A stretch of 64,000 bases of DNA from Nematostella vectensis (taxonomy: Eukaryota; Cnidaria; Anthozoa; Actiniaria; Edwardsiidae): assembly GCF_932526225.1 (NCBI RefSeq), contig NC_064044.1, positions 7,676,801 to 7,740,800 of the forward strand. Direction: 5' to 3'. Within the stretch, counting starts at the first letter, position 1, and each line of letters opens with the position of its first letter. The position numbers and the translations under genes are program-made. The notes beneath the pieces were generated by a model. That model saw nothing but the letters and a program-made list of their open reading frames with translations. It was not told where the DNA came from and did not search any database. This document shows positions 12,214 to 23,009 of this stretch, one piece after another.

Positions 12214-14329
12214 GTTGGAAAATGTGACAACAAAGATGGCGTCCTGTTACCACAGAAATGGCGACCGCTGGTCAGTGAGCCGTGTTGCTATAGCGACCCT
12301 TTTCGAGTTTTAGAGCGTTCAAAATCCTTTGTGTTGTGTGAAAATACAAATCTATTTTATTTAATTTTTTACTTTTTTTTACCAAAAAAAAGCCTTTTTA
12401 CTGCTGTAGCTTTAAATGAAAATTGTGGTCATTTTTAAAAGTGCGGTGCGGTTATTGGGGAGTGGCTTACTTCGGCCCTATACGGGAATGATATAGCAGC
12501 TTCCCCCGGCTCTCACCTATGTTTCTTCTCTTTGTTTCTTCCTTTTCGTGATTCGCAAGAAAATTGACGTAGGATGAATTTCATGTGTCAACTTGGCTTC
12601 TTTCTACCAATTTCCTCGCCTGAATCTGCATGGAATCGCCCATCCTCCCCTTCCCCTCCCAACACACTGCTCATATCTTCCGTCAGATAAAGCAGAGGGG
12701 CAACCCATCACACTCGTGCAGTCGCCCCGTATCTGCTGATGGCAAGATAATCCCTGTGTCACAAACATTAGCACTGAAACCACCTTATCAACTAGCCTAT
12801 CTTGAAAATGTTACAATTTGGCCATTTCCTAACGAGACAGAGAGAACTCGGAATCTTATTCTACCGGATTAGAGTGTGTTTAGTGCAAAATTTTTCGTGC
12901 GGGAACATTTTTTAGCTGCTTCGTTTTACGTATTTCCGTTTCCGGAAGCTTCGCGCCACCTTTCTTTTCTATTCCCATGGCAATTGAACGTGATTGACAG
13001 CCGGGAAAGATATCCGTAAACATGAAACAGGAGAGTAAGTTGAGTTCCGTCTTTGAGTTAACTCTGCAAATTCACGATCGATATTTCTTCATTCTTGGAG
13101 TTGATTTATGTGTTGAAAAGTCTCACTATATCTGAGAAGAAGGGCTTCTTGTCTGAATTGGTTATTTTGACTTGAAATATTGAGGACATCAATTAATTCA
13201 AGAACTGCGGACCGCATTCGGGAGTAAACTACATTGGTAAGTGAAAACCGCGATCTCTTGCGAAACTCAAGCCCTTTTGTAAACCGTAAAGAGACAATTA
13301 TTACTTACTCAATTGTTATAATGCCTACTGGTAAACGTTTTCGGTTTGAAATGTTTTGTGAGAATCCTGAAGAAGGAGTTACATATAAATAATTTCTGAT
13401 TTTCACTCAAGGCATGCCCTTTGGTGGTCAAATACAAACATTACTTGCTCATTTATCGCGATAAACAGTTCATCTAGTTCATATCCAACAAGTCATAACC
13501 CTATAGTCTAAATGTTAGAGAATAAAAAATTTCAACATCCTGCCGATAACTTATCGCATCAAAGATTCACAAAACGGCATGCTCGCGATATTGTCTTTGG
13601 AATCAGCTAGTTTTTTATTCAATCATTCCGAACGCGTTCTTTCATCTTAAATAGGCAAAACAATAATAAAGACGTATTCAGGCATTACATCTTATATTCT
13701 TTGATTTAGAAGTCAACATTTGTCGTTGATGAGATATATATTGTTCGCACGTTGATGTTTAATAAACTGCTAATACAATTCAGCTGAAAATATTCAAATC
13801 ACTGCATTTGTCTAATGATCACTGTACTTGTAGGATTGCTATTTCAAAACAATTCTGTTGGTTAGAACTCAGTATCATTGATCTTGAACAGATTTTAGCA
13901 CCCCTTAACTAGATGATTTTCTGAGTAAGAATGAAATGGTATATTTTATACCCAAACCTTAATTAATAAGAAGGTGGGTGTGGCACATGGATGGGGTAAA
14001 ATATTGCACCCTAAGGCCAATTTAAAAGACGAATTCAGAAAGTATGGTTATGTTAAAATAATGATTTTTCTTCCATGATTAGATCCCATTTTTTCAATTA
14101 AATCCACATACAAATAATGCTAGTAGAAGGTGTGAGGAAGGAGGTTACAAGACCCAGCAAGACCCTTACCCACCCAACCCCCTCCACCCCTACCCCACTC
14201 CCCTCAAATGCACCCGCTAAACCAGGCTAGCTCGGCACCCTCATATTTCTTGATACAAAATTATTTGTGTTTTCCTTTGACTTTTAGCTTTTCTTTATAA
14301 TGATGGCCTATATCTAAAACCCATCTAGA
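12214..14329. promoter_or_regulatory. Gap between divergent genes, probable promoters of both
   Basis: The coiled-coil gene reads leftward from 12213 and the tandem-PH gene reads rightward with its first ATG at 14330, so promoters of both should lie here. The PH start codon sits two bases after an acceptor-like CCCATCTAG, suggesting an upstream non-coding exon, possibly near 12960-13035. I cannot fix a transcription start and see no convincing TATA box. An 80-codon ORF at 12630-12872 has no recognisable content. Confidence 0.45.
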
Positions 14330-17300
14330 ATGGCAGAAGAAATAACTAAAGAACCCATTGCAATGTCAAATGCTACAAAGGAGGATGCCAAAGAGAGTGA
14401 GAATCCTGTGGTGAGAAGTACAGAAGAAGCAAGTCTTAAAGACCCCATATCTGTGTCCAGGGATGGGGACCCTGTTGAAAATTCTAATGAGCCTAATGGG
14501 ATTGCTGTGGTTTCTGAGTCTAGGAAACAGGAACAAGAAACAGAATCTGAGGTTCCTGTGGTAAGTGACCAAAATGATAAAGATTGTAAGTCTGGGCTAC
14601 CAGTGTCATTGCCAATTGCCCCAGAGGCTAGTGGTGATGATGGCAAAGAAGTGTTTGAATCACTTATGGAGATTGTCAGTAGTAATTGCAAAGAAAGTCA
14701 GAAAACCAGTGCTAGTGGTGCTTGTGATGAACCAAATGAAGGTGAAATTGAGGTTTTAGATAGCGGTGTTGAGCGTGCCAATCTTACTGGTAAATGTGAA
14801 ACAGAAGAAGCAAAAGAAATGGAAGGGCATCCAAGCCAGAGCAGACTCTCAGCTGCTGTAACCGACCTGTCTGATCTTGAGGAGCAGTTGTCTTCCATTT
14901 TAAGAAAAAATTCAAGTGGTACTGAAATAGAGGTGTTTAATTTTGATACACCACAAGATGGTACCAGTGAAACAAATGATTGGGAACCAACTGCCTCTGA
15001 TGCTAATGCCAGTCAAGATGCAATAGCAGATACTGAGAGCAAAGCATCACAAGGTGATGGTGCCGGGGAAGTTTTTAATGCTGAAGCTGTAGAAACTGTG
15101 CCTGTAAATGGTAATAGCAACACTAAGCCTAAAAAGAAATCATCAGTTTCCATTGATCAGTTTCCAGATGGTGTTGCACCAAAGGAAAGTAGTGTTGAAA
15201 AAACATTAGCGAATAAGCATATTGATGAAAATGGAGAGGTCAAATCTGGGCAGGAAATATCAGAAGAATCAGGAGCATCAGTCTATGCTTCTCCTTGTAA
15301 TGGAAGTGGTTTTGATGAAAGGGAAGGGTCAATTGAAAAGCTGTATAGCCTGTCAGAAAGCTCATCAGAGAATATCAAGGTGAATGTATCATCTGATGAT
15401 GACAAAGGAGGCTCAGAAGAACCACAGCAACACCAGCTTGCAGATGATGACAAGGAAGACAGGTTAGATACTAGTGATGCAGAAAATAAACAGGTTGAAG
15501 AAGATAAGATCGATGAGAAAGAACGAGAAAATGTTGTTGAACAGGTTGGAAGTAAAGGGCAAAACGAGGCCATGACTTTAGAGAATGCTTTGTCTGAGAA
15601 TAAAGAAAATTTGAACCAAGGAACAAGTGGACTAGCTGTCGTAGTTGACCAAGAACAGTCCAATGGTGAACTTATCAAAGAAAAGGCTGAAAACGACTCC
15701 ACAAGCGATAACACAAAAGAAGATGAAAGCCCTAGTGAGACGTCACAAGCTGTTCCCCCAGTGCCAGATATTGAGATCGTAACCTCTGATGAGAATGGCA
15801 TCTTAGTTACTGATGAGAGTAGTGGAGTAGATTCTAAAAGTTTAGATTCGCTGGATGTGCTTGATGATCGACACTCTGATATGTCTGATGTTGACTCGGA
15901 CTCCAAGTCAGATTTTGGAGACGATGATAGCGCATTTGGGGACAACGATGAGGCTGTTAAGAACAAGTTTCTGGATATTGAACGGGATCGCTTTGGGTCC
16001 GATTCATCTACAGTATCAGAAAGGGAGTTCAAGCAGTCTGCACCTGTTGATGGAAATACAGGTGAGCTTTCGCTCTATACACCAGAATCCATAAACATTG
16101 GCATACCAGTCTAGAGGGGTGGTATGGCAAGTCTTTGTCAAAGGGGGGGGGGGGTCAAAGTTACTTTAAATTTAATACTTAACGACATGCCACTGAAAGT
16201 CCCCACACCCCTTAGAATTTCCAATACCCTCCATTATTCTTGTAGTCAAACTCGGTATGCTTTAAATGGGGCGTGATAAAAACATCCCTCTTTCGTTTTA
16301 GTGTCTAAGTCTACCTGACTAGATGACTCAGTATGTGGCCTATATACAGGTGGTGATACAATGATAGCCGTGTACCTCCTTACATCATCCAACGCACACC
16401 CCTGCTCTTACAGATTAAATTGTCCATCTTTCAACCATGTGGCATCTTTCCTTAACAGCTATGGCAATACTCAGCGGCCATCTATTGAAGCTTGGAGGGA
16501 CCGGTTTAACCCCAAGGAACTGGAGAAAGCGATGGTAAGGTCTACCAAAGGCACTCTAAAGTGTTTTTGTTACAAACCAATCATCGTGCTCCTGTCGTGC
16601 AGAATCTAATTGTTTGGATTGGGCAAATGAACAGTTCTACTTCTGAATCAATTTAAGTTAAATTAAGTTCTGCTAAACGGCAGAAGCACTACACCGATTC
16701 AAACTTCGTGCCGAATTAAATTGCGACTCATGTAAAGCGGCGTCTGAATCGGCGTACCAAATGTATTTGTATCGATACAAATAGATTAAGATTTGGCACG
16801 GCAGGAGCGCGACCCATGAATCGGGCTATAGCAGGACCGTAGCTAGCAAGAGTAGCCGATATTTTACAAGAGACATATGAAAGAAAATGTTGACTAACTT
16901 TCCCTCCCCCCCCCCCCCGCCCCCCCCCCCCCCTTAGCAAATACAGGAAATGACTAAGACTTTCAATTTTCTTGGGTTACTGTATTCTTTCAATTTTGCC
17001 TACGATTTGGTGTACACATATATACGGTGAAGAACCACTGGGGACGCTCTACCCATCTCTAACTACACTTCCTCTATCGCAATCACACAGGCACAGGTAA
17101 CCTTTTTTTAACGTTAGGTTTGTGCTGAAAGAAGACAACAATTTGTATTATTACAAACACTCCAAGGACACGTCACCGTGTGGGGTGATAGTTCTTCAAA
17201 ACTACTCCGTGTCGAAAGCCCCAGAATCTAACAAAAAGCATTGCTTCAAGCTGAACAAGGGCGGCGCTCGCTGCTACCATTTTAGTGCTGCAAGTGAGGC

Positions 17301-19631
17301 TGACATGAAGGCATGGATGGTTGCCCTCATGCAAGCGGCGTCCACTGTATCAAAACCAGGGGTGAGCATGTACACATATTTCAAATAAGGTTGTACCCGA
17401 TCACAGGGCGCCCAAGCTCATATTATTAAGGTAGGCATGATTTATTTTAAAACTCCAAGATTTGAAGCATATTTCGACCATTTTATCGAGTTTTCGCATC
17501 GGAAGTGGCGCCGTGACGGAACACAGGGTAACGCCGTGTAATGAGACTACGCTCAATACTATGAGATTGGGTGCCCTGTGGTGACCCGATAAACCATGTG
17601 TCGTTACCCACAGTGGTTCATGGGTAACGTATAATGCTGAATCCTGACTTTTGACAGCCATGTTAAAGTTTACTGGCACATAAACAAGAAAACAGCTTTC
17701 TAAAACCGGAATTTAGTTTACGCCTTTTGCTTATTTATTTGGTATCCATGAAGCACCGCGGGTTACGGCAGACTTACACCCCCTAGTAACTGACATTTTC
17801 CACAGTCCCGATTCTCCTCCCAGTCAGGCTCTGTAAACTAAGCCTCCATTAAGCGGACATTACCTATTTGAGGAAAGTTTCCAAAGTGGAGAGTATCTTT
17901 CAGATGTTTTTCGGCCCTAAATTTGACTTGTTGAACGTTTGTGTGCTTACTAAAAATAAGTGTTCCTCAGCTTTTAAACTTAATCAAAAGCCGTGTCGCA
18001 CGTAGTCTCATGCCCAGCCGTCCTTAGTGTCAGTCTCAAACCCCTCGTTTACGCTTTTTGTCAAAGAAAGAAAGGTTGGGCGTGATTGCTAGTCGTTTCG
18101 TAATCCAAAGACTCCAGGGATAACTGACACTAAGGACGTCACTGCGCAGAGGACTTTGCCACATGAGGTAGAATTTATTGTGAATCGCGCGCGTTCTAAA
18201 GAAAATGTTATGCAGGAGGGAAAATATTTAATGACTTACTCGCTGACAATGATCCTGAAATTGTTTACATTCCCAGGCTGGATTTCAGCTTCTTGAGGGC
18301 AATGTCCACAACGTCAGCATTCCTGCCCTGTCAATCAGACATCCGGATTGCCATGGTTACCTCTCTAAGCAAGGTAACAGTTATGTAGTCCTTTAAGGGT
18401 ATACCTTTGGTCTTCATTCTTAAGAGTGCTGTCAATTTTTTTTAATGAGCGCTGTCTTTAGAATCAGAAACAGAGCTAAATAAACAAACGCTAAGGACGC
18501 TGGCCCATTGTATTATTCAGTCACATTGCTTACACATCTGCTCCTATTCAGCATGAATGTAGACCCTTTTCAGACATTGTTGTTATTGCCTTTATTCGAA
18601 ATTGGAAGTAAAGTTATTAAAAAAATTCTCGAAATTACCATCTAAAAACAAAGTTTTGTACATTACTAAAGTATTTCGATAAATAGCTTTTCCAAATCAG
18701 CCGATGGAAACGGATGCTTTCACACACTCGGTATTTTGATAGGATGACAAAATGGCGGCTGTCAGAGACCCTTTTATTACATCACAGGTCACAAAGTGAA
18801 ATCCTGGAAGCGCCGATACTGCGTGCTGAAGAATGGTTATCTTTACTACTACTCCGACATGGCAAACAACACCGCGCTGGGCGTGGCTAAGCTTCTAGGG
18901 TTTACTCTAGAGAAGGGTGAGAACAAGGGAAAACACTTTTGTTACCATGCCAACGCACCGGAAGCGGGAATGAGGAGCTATTGCTTCGCTGCAGAGACTG
19001 ATGCCGACAGAGAGAGGTAAGCTTCCAATAGTAAGCTCCCGCCTTACGGATAGCTCGTTATTAGGGATAGAAATACATTCCCCTACAAAACTGAGTTACA
19101 AAGGAATGACTGAAAGTGAATCCTGTTAATAAAGGCTCTCGCCGTTTCGGAAACCTTGTTATTGCGAACAGAAATTCAATCCCCGACAAAACTGATACAA
19201 GGAAATTGCGATGGTAAATCCCGTTAATATAGACTCTTGCTGTTACCGCCACCTCGTTATTACGGACGCTAAACAATGCCGATGGAGTCTCGGAATGTTA
19301 CTATTGTGCGGTGGAGCCCTGTTCTAAAGACACGTACCGTAATTGCTCCGAAAAAGCGCCCGCAGGAAAAGAATGAATAAGCGTAAACCTCTCGCCTAAG
19401 CGTGCTGCACTTTAAAGACTCCAACGACGAGTGCAGACTGTACGTTAAAAGATAAGAAAGGCACTACTCGCCTCAACATTTAATACAATTCCAATACCAT
19501 CCAATTAGAACATCACCTGATATAGAGTTTATCGCTCGAAAAAGTGCACTACTGTAAGTAACTAACTTTTCTGTTATTCTAGGTGGATGTCAAAAATGGA
19601 AGAATCCATAAGAAGAGGAGCACATGATTAA
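14330..19631 (+). CDS. Tandem PH-domain protein with acidic disordered N-terminus
   Basis: Six coding exons: 14330-16061, 16459-16534, 17118-17361, 18277-18373, 18788-19016 and 19583-19631 (TAA). They total 2427 nt, 808 residues, with phases consistent throughout. Residues 1 to ~577 form one 1.7-kb exon rich in Glu, Asp, Ser and Lys, low in complexity and probably disordered. PH domain 1 spans about 582-680: it opens SGHLLKLGGTGLTPRNWRKR, and the Trp of RWFVL is split by an intron. PH domain 2 spans about 709-805: HGYLSKQGHKVKSWKRRYCV, closing with RERWMSKMEE. Both carry the K-x(n)-W-K/R-R-R/x-[WY] strand-2 pattern associated with phosphoinositide-binding PH domains and the C-terminal helix Trp. 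The protein is likely cytosolic and recruited to membranes. In exon 16459-16534 the other frame is also open and gives a longer ORF, but only the phase used here joins to both PH halves. No orthologue name is assigned. Confidence 0.88.
17394..17590. mobile_element. Short inverted-repeat element in a PH-gene intron
   Basis: TACCCGATCACAGGGCGCCC at the left is mirrored by GGGTGCCCTGTGGTGACCCG at the right, followed inward by related AGCTCATATTATTAAG and CTCAATACTATGAGAT. It is about 200 bp and non-coding. Confidence 0.5.
18016..18145. repeat. Inverted repeat around GTCCTTAGTGTCAG
   Basis: CGTCCTTAGTGTCAG near 18018 is mirrored by CTGACACTAAGGACG near 18125, about 100 bp apart. A short foldback element is likely. 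Confidence 0.5.
18590..18784. repeat. Dispersed repeat family (AGCCGATGGAAA), copy 1
   Basis: The core CAGCCGATGGAAACGGATGC and flanking AT-rich sequence resemble 36760-36940 in the same orientation and 39975-40215, 48495-48725, about 47855-47960 and about 31290-31410 in the opposite orientation (core CCATTTCCATCGGCTAATTC). These are six related stretches in one window. The element class is unknown. Confidence 0.55.
19058..19275. repeat. Two-copy tandem repeat of about 100 bp in the last PH-gene intron
   Basis: GTTATTAGGGATAGAAAT...CCCCTACAAAACTGA...TCCTGTTAATA recurs as GTTATTGCGAACAGAAAT...CCCCGACAAAACTGA...TCCCGTTAATA, and a third copy begins at about 19256. Confidence 0.6.
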
Positions 19632-19743
19632 ACCAATGGTCTGTACTATGTTTTTAAGATCAATACTGTACCATAACATCGCCTTATGGTGATGCGAGAA
19701 ACATTATGGCGTGCATTAGTATCTTTGCTCACGAAAATGCCAT

Positions 19744-20350
19744 TTGGAACGTTTACACGTATCTTCCCTCTTGCCCCGCGCACTGTGTCCTCGACAGCGC
19801 CATGAGACCTTGGACATAAGGCATGGAGTGAGACAAGATCGCACCATCGTTTACACGTATCCCCCCTCTTGCCCCGCGCACTGTGTCCTCGACAGCGCCA
19901 TGAGACCTTGGACATAGGGCATGGAGTGAGACAAGATCGCACCCTCGTTTCCACGTATCTCCCCTCTTGCCCCGCGCACTGTGCCCTCGACAGCGCCATG
20001 AGACCTTGGACATAGGGCATGGAGTGAGACAAGATCGTACCCTCGTTTCCACGTATCTCCCCTCTTGCCCCGCTCACTGTGCCCTCGACAGCGCCATGAG
20101 ACCTTGGACATAGGGCATGGGGCGAGACAAGATCGCACCCTCGTTTCCACTACTCTCCTTTGTTGTACTGCGCACTGTGTCCTCGACGGCACAATGAGAC
20201 CTGGGATATAGGGCATGGGGCGAGGAGCGGATAGCCTCGTTTCCACGTCTCTCCTCCCTTGCACTGCGCACTGTGTCCTTAACAGCGCCATGAGACCTGG
20301 GATATAGGGCATGGGGCGAGACAAGAGCGGATAGCCTCGTCTCCACGTCT
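19744..20350. repeat. Minisatellite with ~97-bp units, about six copies
   Basis: Units start near CGTTTCCACGTATCTCCCCT, then CGCGCACTGTG(T/C)CCTCGACAGCG and CATGAGACCTTGGACATAGG. Starts recur near 19750, 19850, 19947, 20044 and 20142, then more diverged. Overlapping minus-strand ORFs of up to 157 codons here are repeat artefacts. The array begins about 110 bp after the PH-gene stop codon, so it may overlap the 3' UTR. Confidence 0.85.
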
Positions 20351-21109
20351 CTCCCCTACTATTGCACTGAGTTCCCGCGACAACACCGAGAAGTGAAAAA
20401 TCATAGCAACGGAGATGATCAGTAAAACCACAAGTTTGAAATGTGTGAGGGTTTAAAAGAAGGCAGTTTTAGCGAAATTCAATATAATATATAGGAATGT
20501 AGAAATTATAGACACTTTTTACGCTTTAAGCTTTTTACGTCATCGTCCATAGGAAATTAATGTTGATATGAAGTCTAGTTTTCATTTAAAATATTCGTAT
20601 GTATCATTCGATTCGTCACGCGCCGCTGTACAATATTTTATCTGTTCGTTGTTGTTGCGTTCGTTTGTTTTATACTATATACAAACGTGCAAAAGGGCGT
20701 AAACTAAAGTTATGACTGTCTGTAAACCAAAGAGAGACCAGGTTGCTCATCGTGCCATGACAGTCTATTGCGCTGCCTAATAGCGCATTCACACAAGCAC
20801 TTAAACCAGTTTAAAGGTCGTTGAATTGAACTGGTTTAAATCTAAATCTCCCAAAAGTGGACAGAACCAAGAACAAAACTGAACAGACTGTGCTGTACAT
20901 GTAACTAAGTGATCATTTAGATAGTAAGAATTCAACACAATGAGACAATTGGCAGTTATTAGGCAAAGAAAAACCTTGTTTAACTAAACATGGTTTTGGT
21001 GTGAATACAGCATAAGATTCAGAGGAAAGACAAACGAATGCCGATCGCCACGGTGCGACCAGCGTCTAGCGAAACACCCAGGCGGTAGCAGCTTTTGTAA
21101 ATTGTCTGT

Positions 21110-21566
21110 GTATAGTAAAACCTGGATTTAACGATAACTTCGATTTTAAGAAGGCGTTCCTTTCTCGCGGCGCAAATACGGTGAAATGTATAAGAAATTA
21201 CCTCGATCTAACGGTATTGGATACAACGATAAAAATCTGTTTTCCCGAATGTAATTTTGACCTCGATACAACGATATTACTGATTCTGTCTATCAACATA
21301 AAAAGAAAAACTCAAGATACCCAGACACTGAGACACGTACAGTACAATTTATCTATTTTTTGACTTGACAGATCTTGTTAAATACAGATTACAGTATTAA
21401 AGAGAGTAACTGAACAGTCTTTTACAGAGTACAGTTACAATATTATTATTTTGTAAAAGTTGATACTTAACCCGACCTCGCTACAACAATATTTTCAATC
21501 GATTTTCCTTTATATCGTAAAATCGATTACCTCTGCAACTATACCTCGATTTTACGATACCAGGCC
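21110..21566. mobile_element. Possible Tc1/mariner (pogo/Tigger-like) remnant
   Basis: The left end reads AGTAAAACCTGGATTTAACG and the right end, inverted, reads CTGGTATCGTAAAATCGAGG. Internal CCTCGAT(A/C)(T/C)AACG motifs repeat. Ends of this type are common on pogo/Tigger-like elements (family knowledge). No transposase is visible. A very long G run (about 21585-21612) follows immediately. Confidence 0.35.
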
Positions 21567-22014
21567 CGTACCCAGGATTTTTCGTGGGGGGGGGGGGGGG
21601 GGGGGGGGGGGGTGCGGAATCCGAAAAAAGTGGACCTAATTTTTCATGGGGGAGAGGTCATTTCTCAGATAAGAATCTGACCAACCCCGAAAAAACAAAG
21701 AGGGATTTTTTATGCCTTTGCAGCATCTCCACCGGACGTTTATTTTGTCGGATTTGGCAACATACCAAAGGGATCTAGTTTTTGCTTTATAGTTTTGTCT
21801 ACAACTAGCACGTCTATTTAGAACCGAAAATGGTGCGCACCCCCTGTACCCCCCCACCCCCTGGATACATTTTCTTTATCCTGAGGCATATGTTTCACTG
21901 TATTTGAAAACTTTCTTAGTGTGACTGCATAATTAAAGTTTTATGCTACTTTTTTGTCCACTTTTTTTTTGTTTTAACATAAATTTTCCGTCACAAGAAA
22001 GTTGCTTGTCATGA

Positions 22015-23005
22015 ATATATTGTGTGACGCGCGTTACCGTGGGCACCTTGACAGTTTTGTTAGGTAAGCCAACAAGATGCGAGAATACAATGTGCTATCT
22101 GGTACGACGCGCGCTACCGTGGCCACCTTGACGTTTTTACGAAGTATGTCAATAAGGATGCGAGAATACAATCTGGTACGACGCGCGCTACCTGGCCACC
22201 TTGACGGTTTTGTGAAGTAAGCAAATAAGGATGCGAGAATACAATGTGCTATCTGGTACGACGCGCGCTATCGTGGGCACCTTGACAGTTTTGTGAGGTA
22301 AGTCAACAAAATGCGAGAATACAATGTGCTATCTGGTACGACGCGCGCTACCGTGGCCACCTTGACGGTTTTGTGAAGTATGCCAATAAGGATGCGAGAA
22401 TACAATGTGCTATCTGGTACGACGCGTGCTACCTTGCCACCTTAACGTTTTTACGAAGTATGCCAATAAGGATGCGAGAATACAATGTGCTATCTGGTAC
22501 GACGCGCGCTACCGTGGGCACCTTGCCAGTTTTGTGAGGTAAGTCAACAAAATGCGAGAATACAATGTGCTATCTGGTACGACGCGCGCTACCGTGGCCA
22601 CCTTGACGGTTTTGTGAAGTATGCCAATAAGGATGCGAGAATACAATGTGCTATCTGGTACGACGCGCGCTACCTGGCCACTTTGACGGTTTTGTGAAGT
22701 AAGCAAATAAGGATGCGAGAATACAATGTGTTATCTGGTACGACGCGCGCTACCGTGGCCACCTTGACGGTTTTGTGAACTATGCCAATAAGGATGCGTG
22801 AATACAATGTGATATCTGGTACGACGCGCGCTACCGTGGCCACCTTGCCAGTTTTGTGAGGTAAGCCAACAAGATTCGAGAATACAATGTGTTATCTGGT
22901 ACGACGCGCGCTACCGTGGCCACCTTGACGGTTTTGTGAAGTATGCCAATAAGGATGCGTGAATACAATGTGCTATCTGGTACGACGCGCGCTATCGTGG
23001 CCTGG
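22015..23005. repeat. Minisatellite with ~80-bp units, about 13 copies
   Basis: Each unit carries GGTACGACGCGCGCTACCGT followed by GGCCACCTTGACGGTTTTGT and CAATAAGGATGCGAGAATAC. The GACGCGCG core recurs near 22026, 22106, 22180, 22260, 22341, 22421, 22502, 22582, 22662, 22742, 22822, 22902 and 22983. Isolated single units of the same family lie at 48345-48410 and, diverged, at 32460-32570. Confidence 0.88.
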
Positions 23006-23009
23006 TACT

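Noticed and set aside
12630-12872. 80-codon ORF between the divergent genes
   Set aside because: No recognisable domain, no splice context and ordinary base composition for the region.
15283-16032. Minus-strand ORF of 249 codons
   Set aside because: It is a Ser/Leu-rich shadow of the acidic exon of the tandem-PH gene, with no family signature.
19646-20346. Minus-strand ORFs of up to 157 codons
   Set aside because: They result from the ~97-bp tandem repeat; the peptide just repeats PCPMSKVSWRCRGH-like units.
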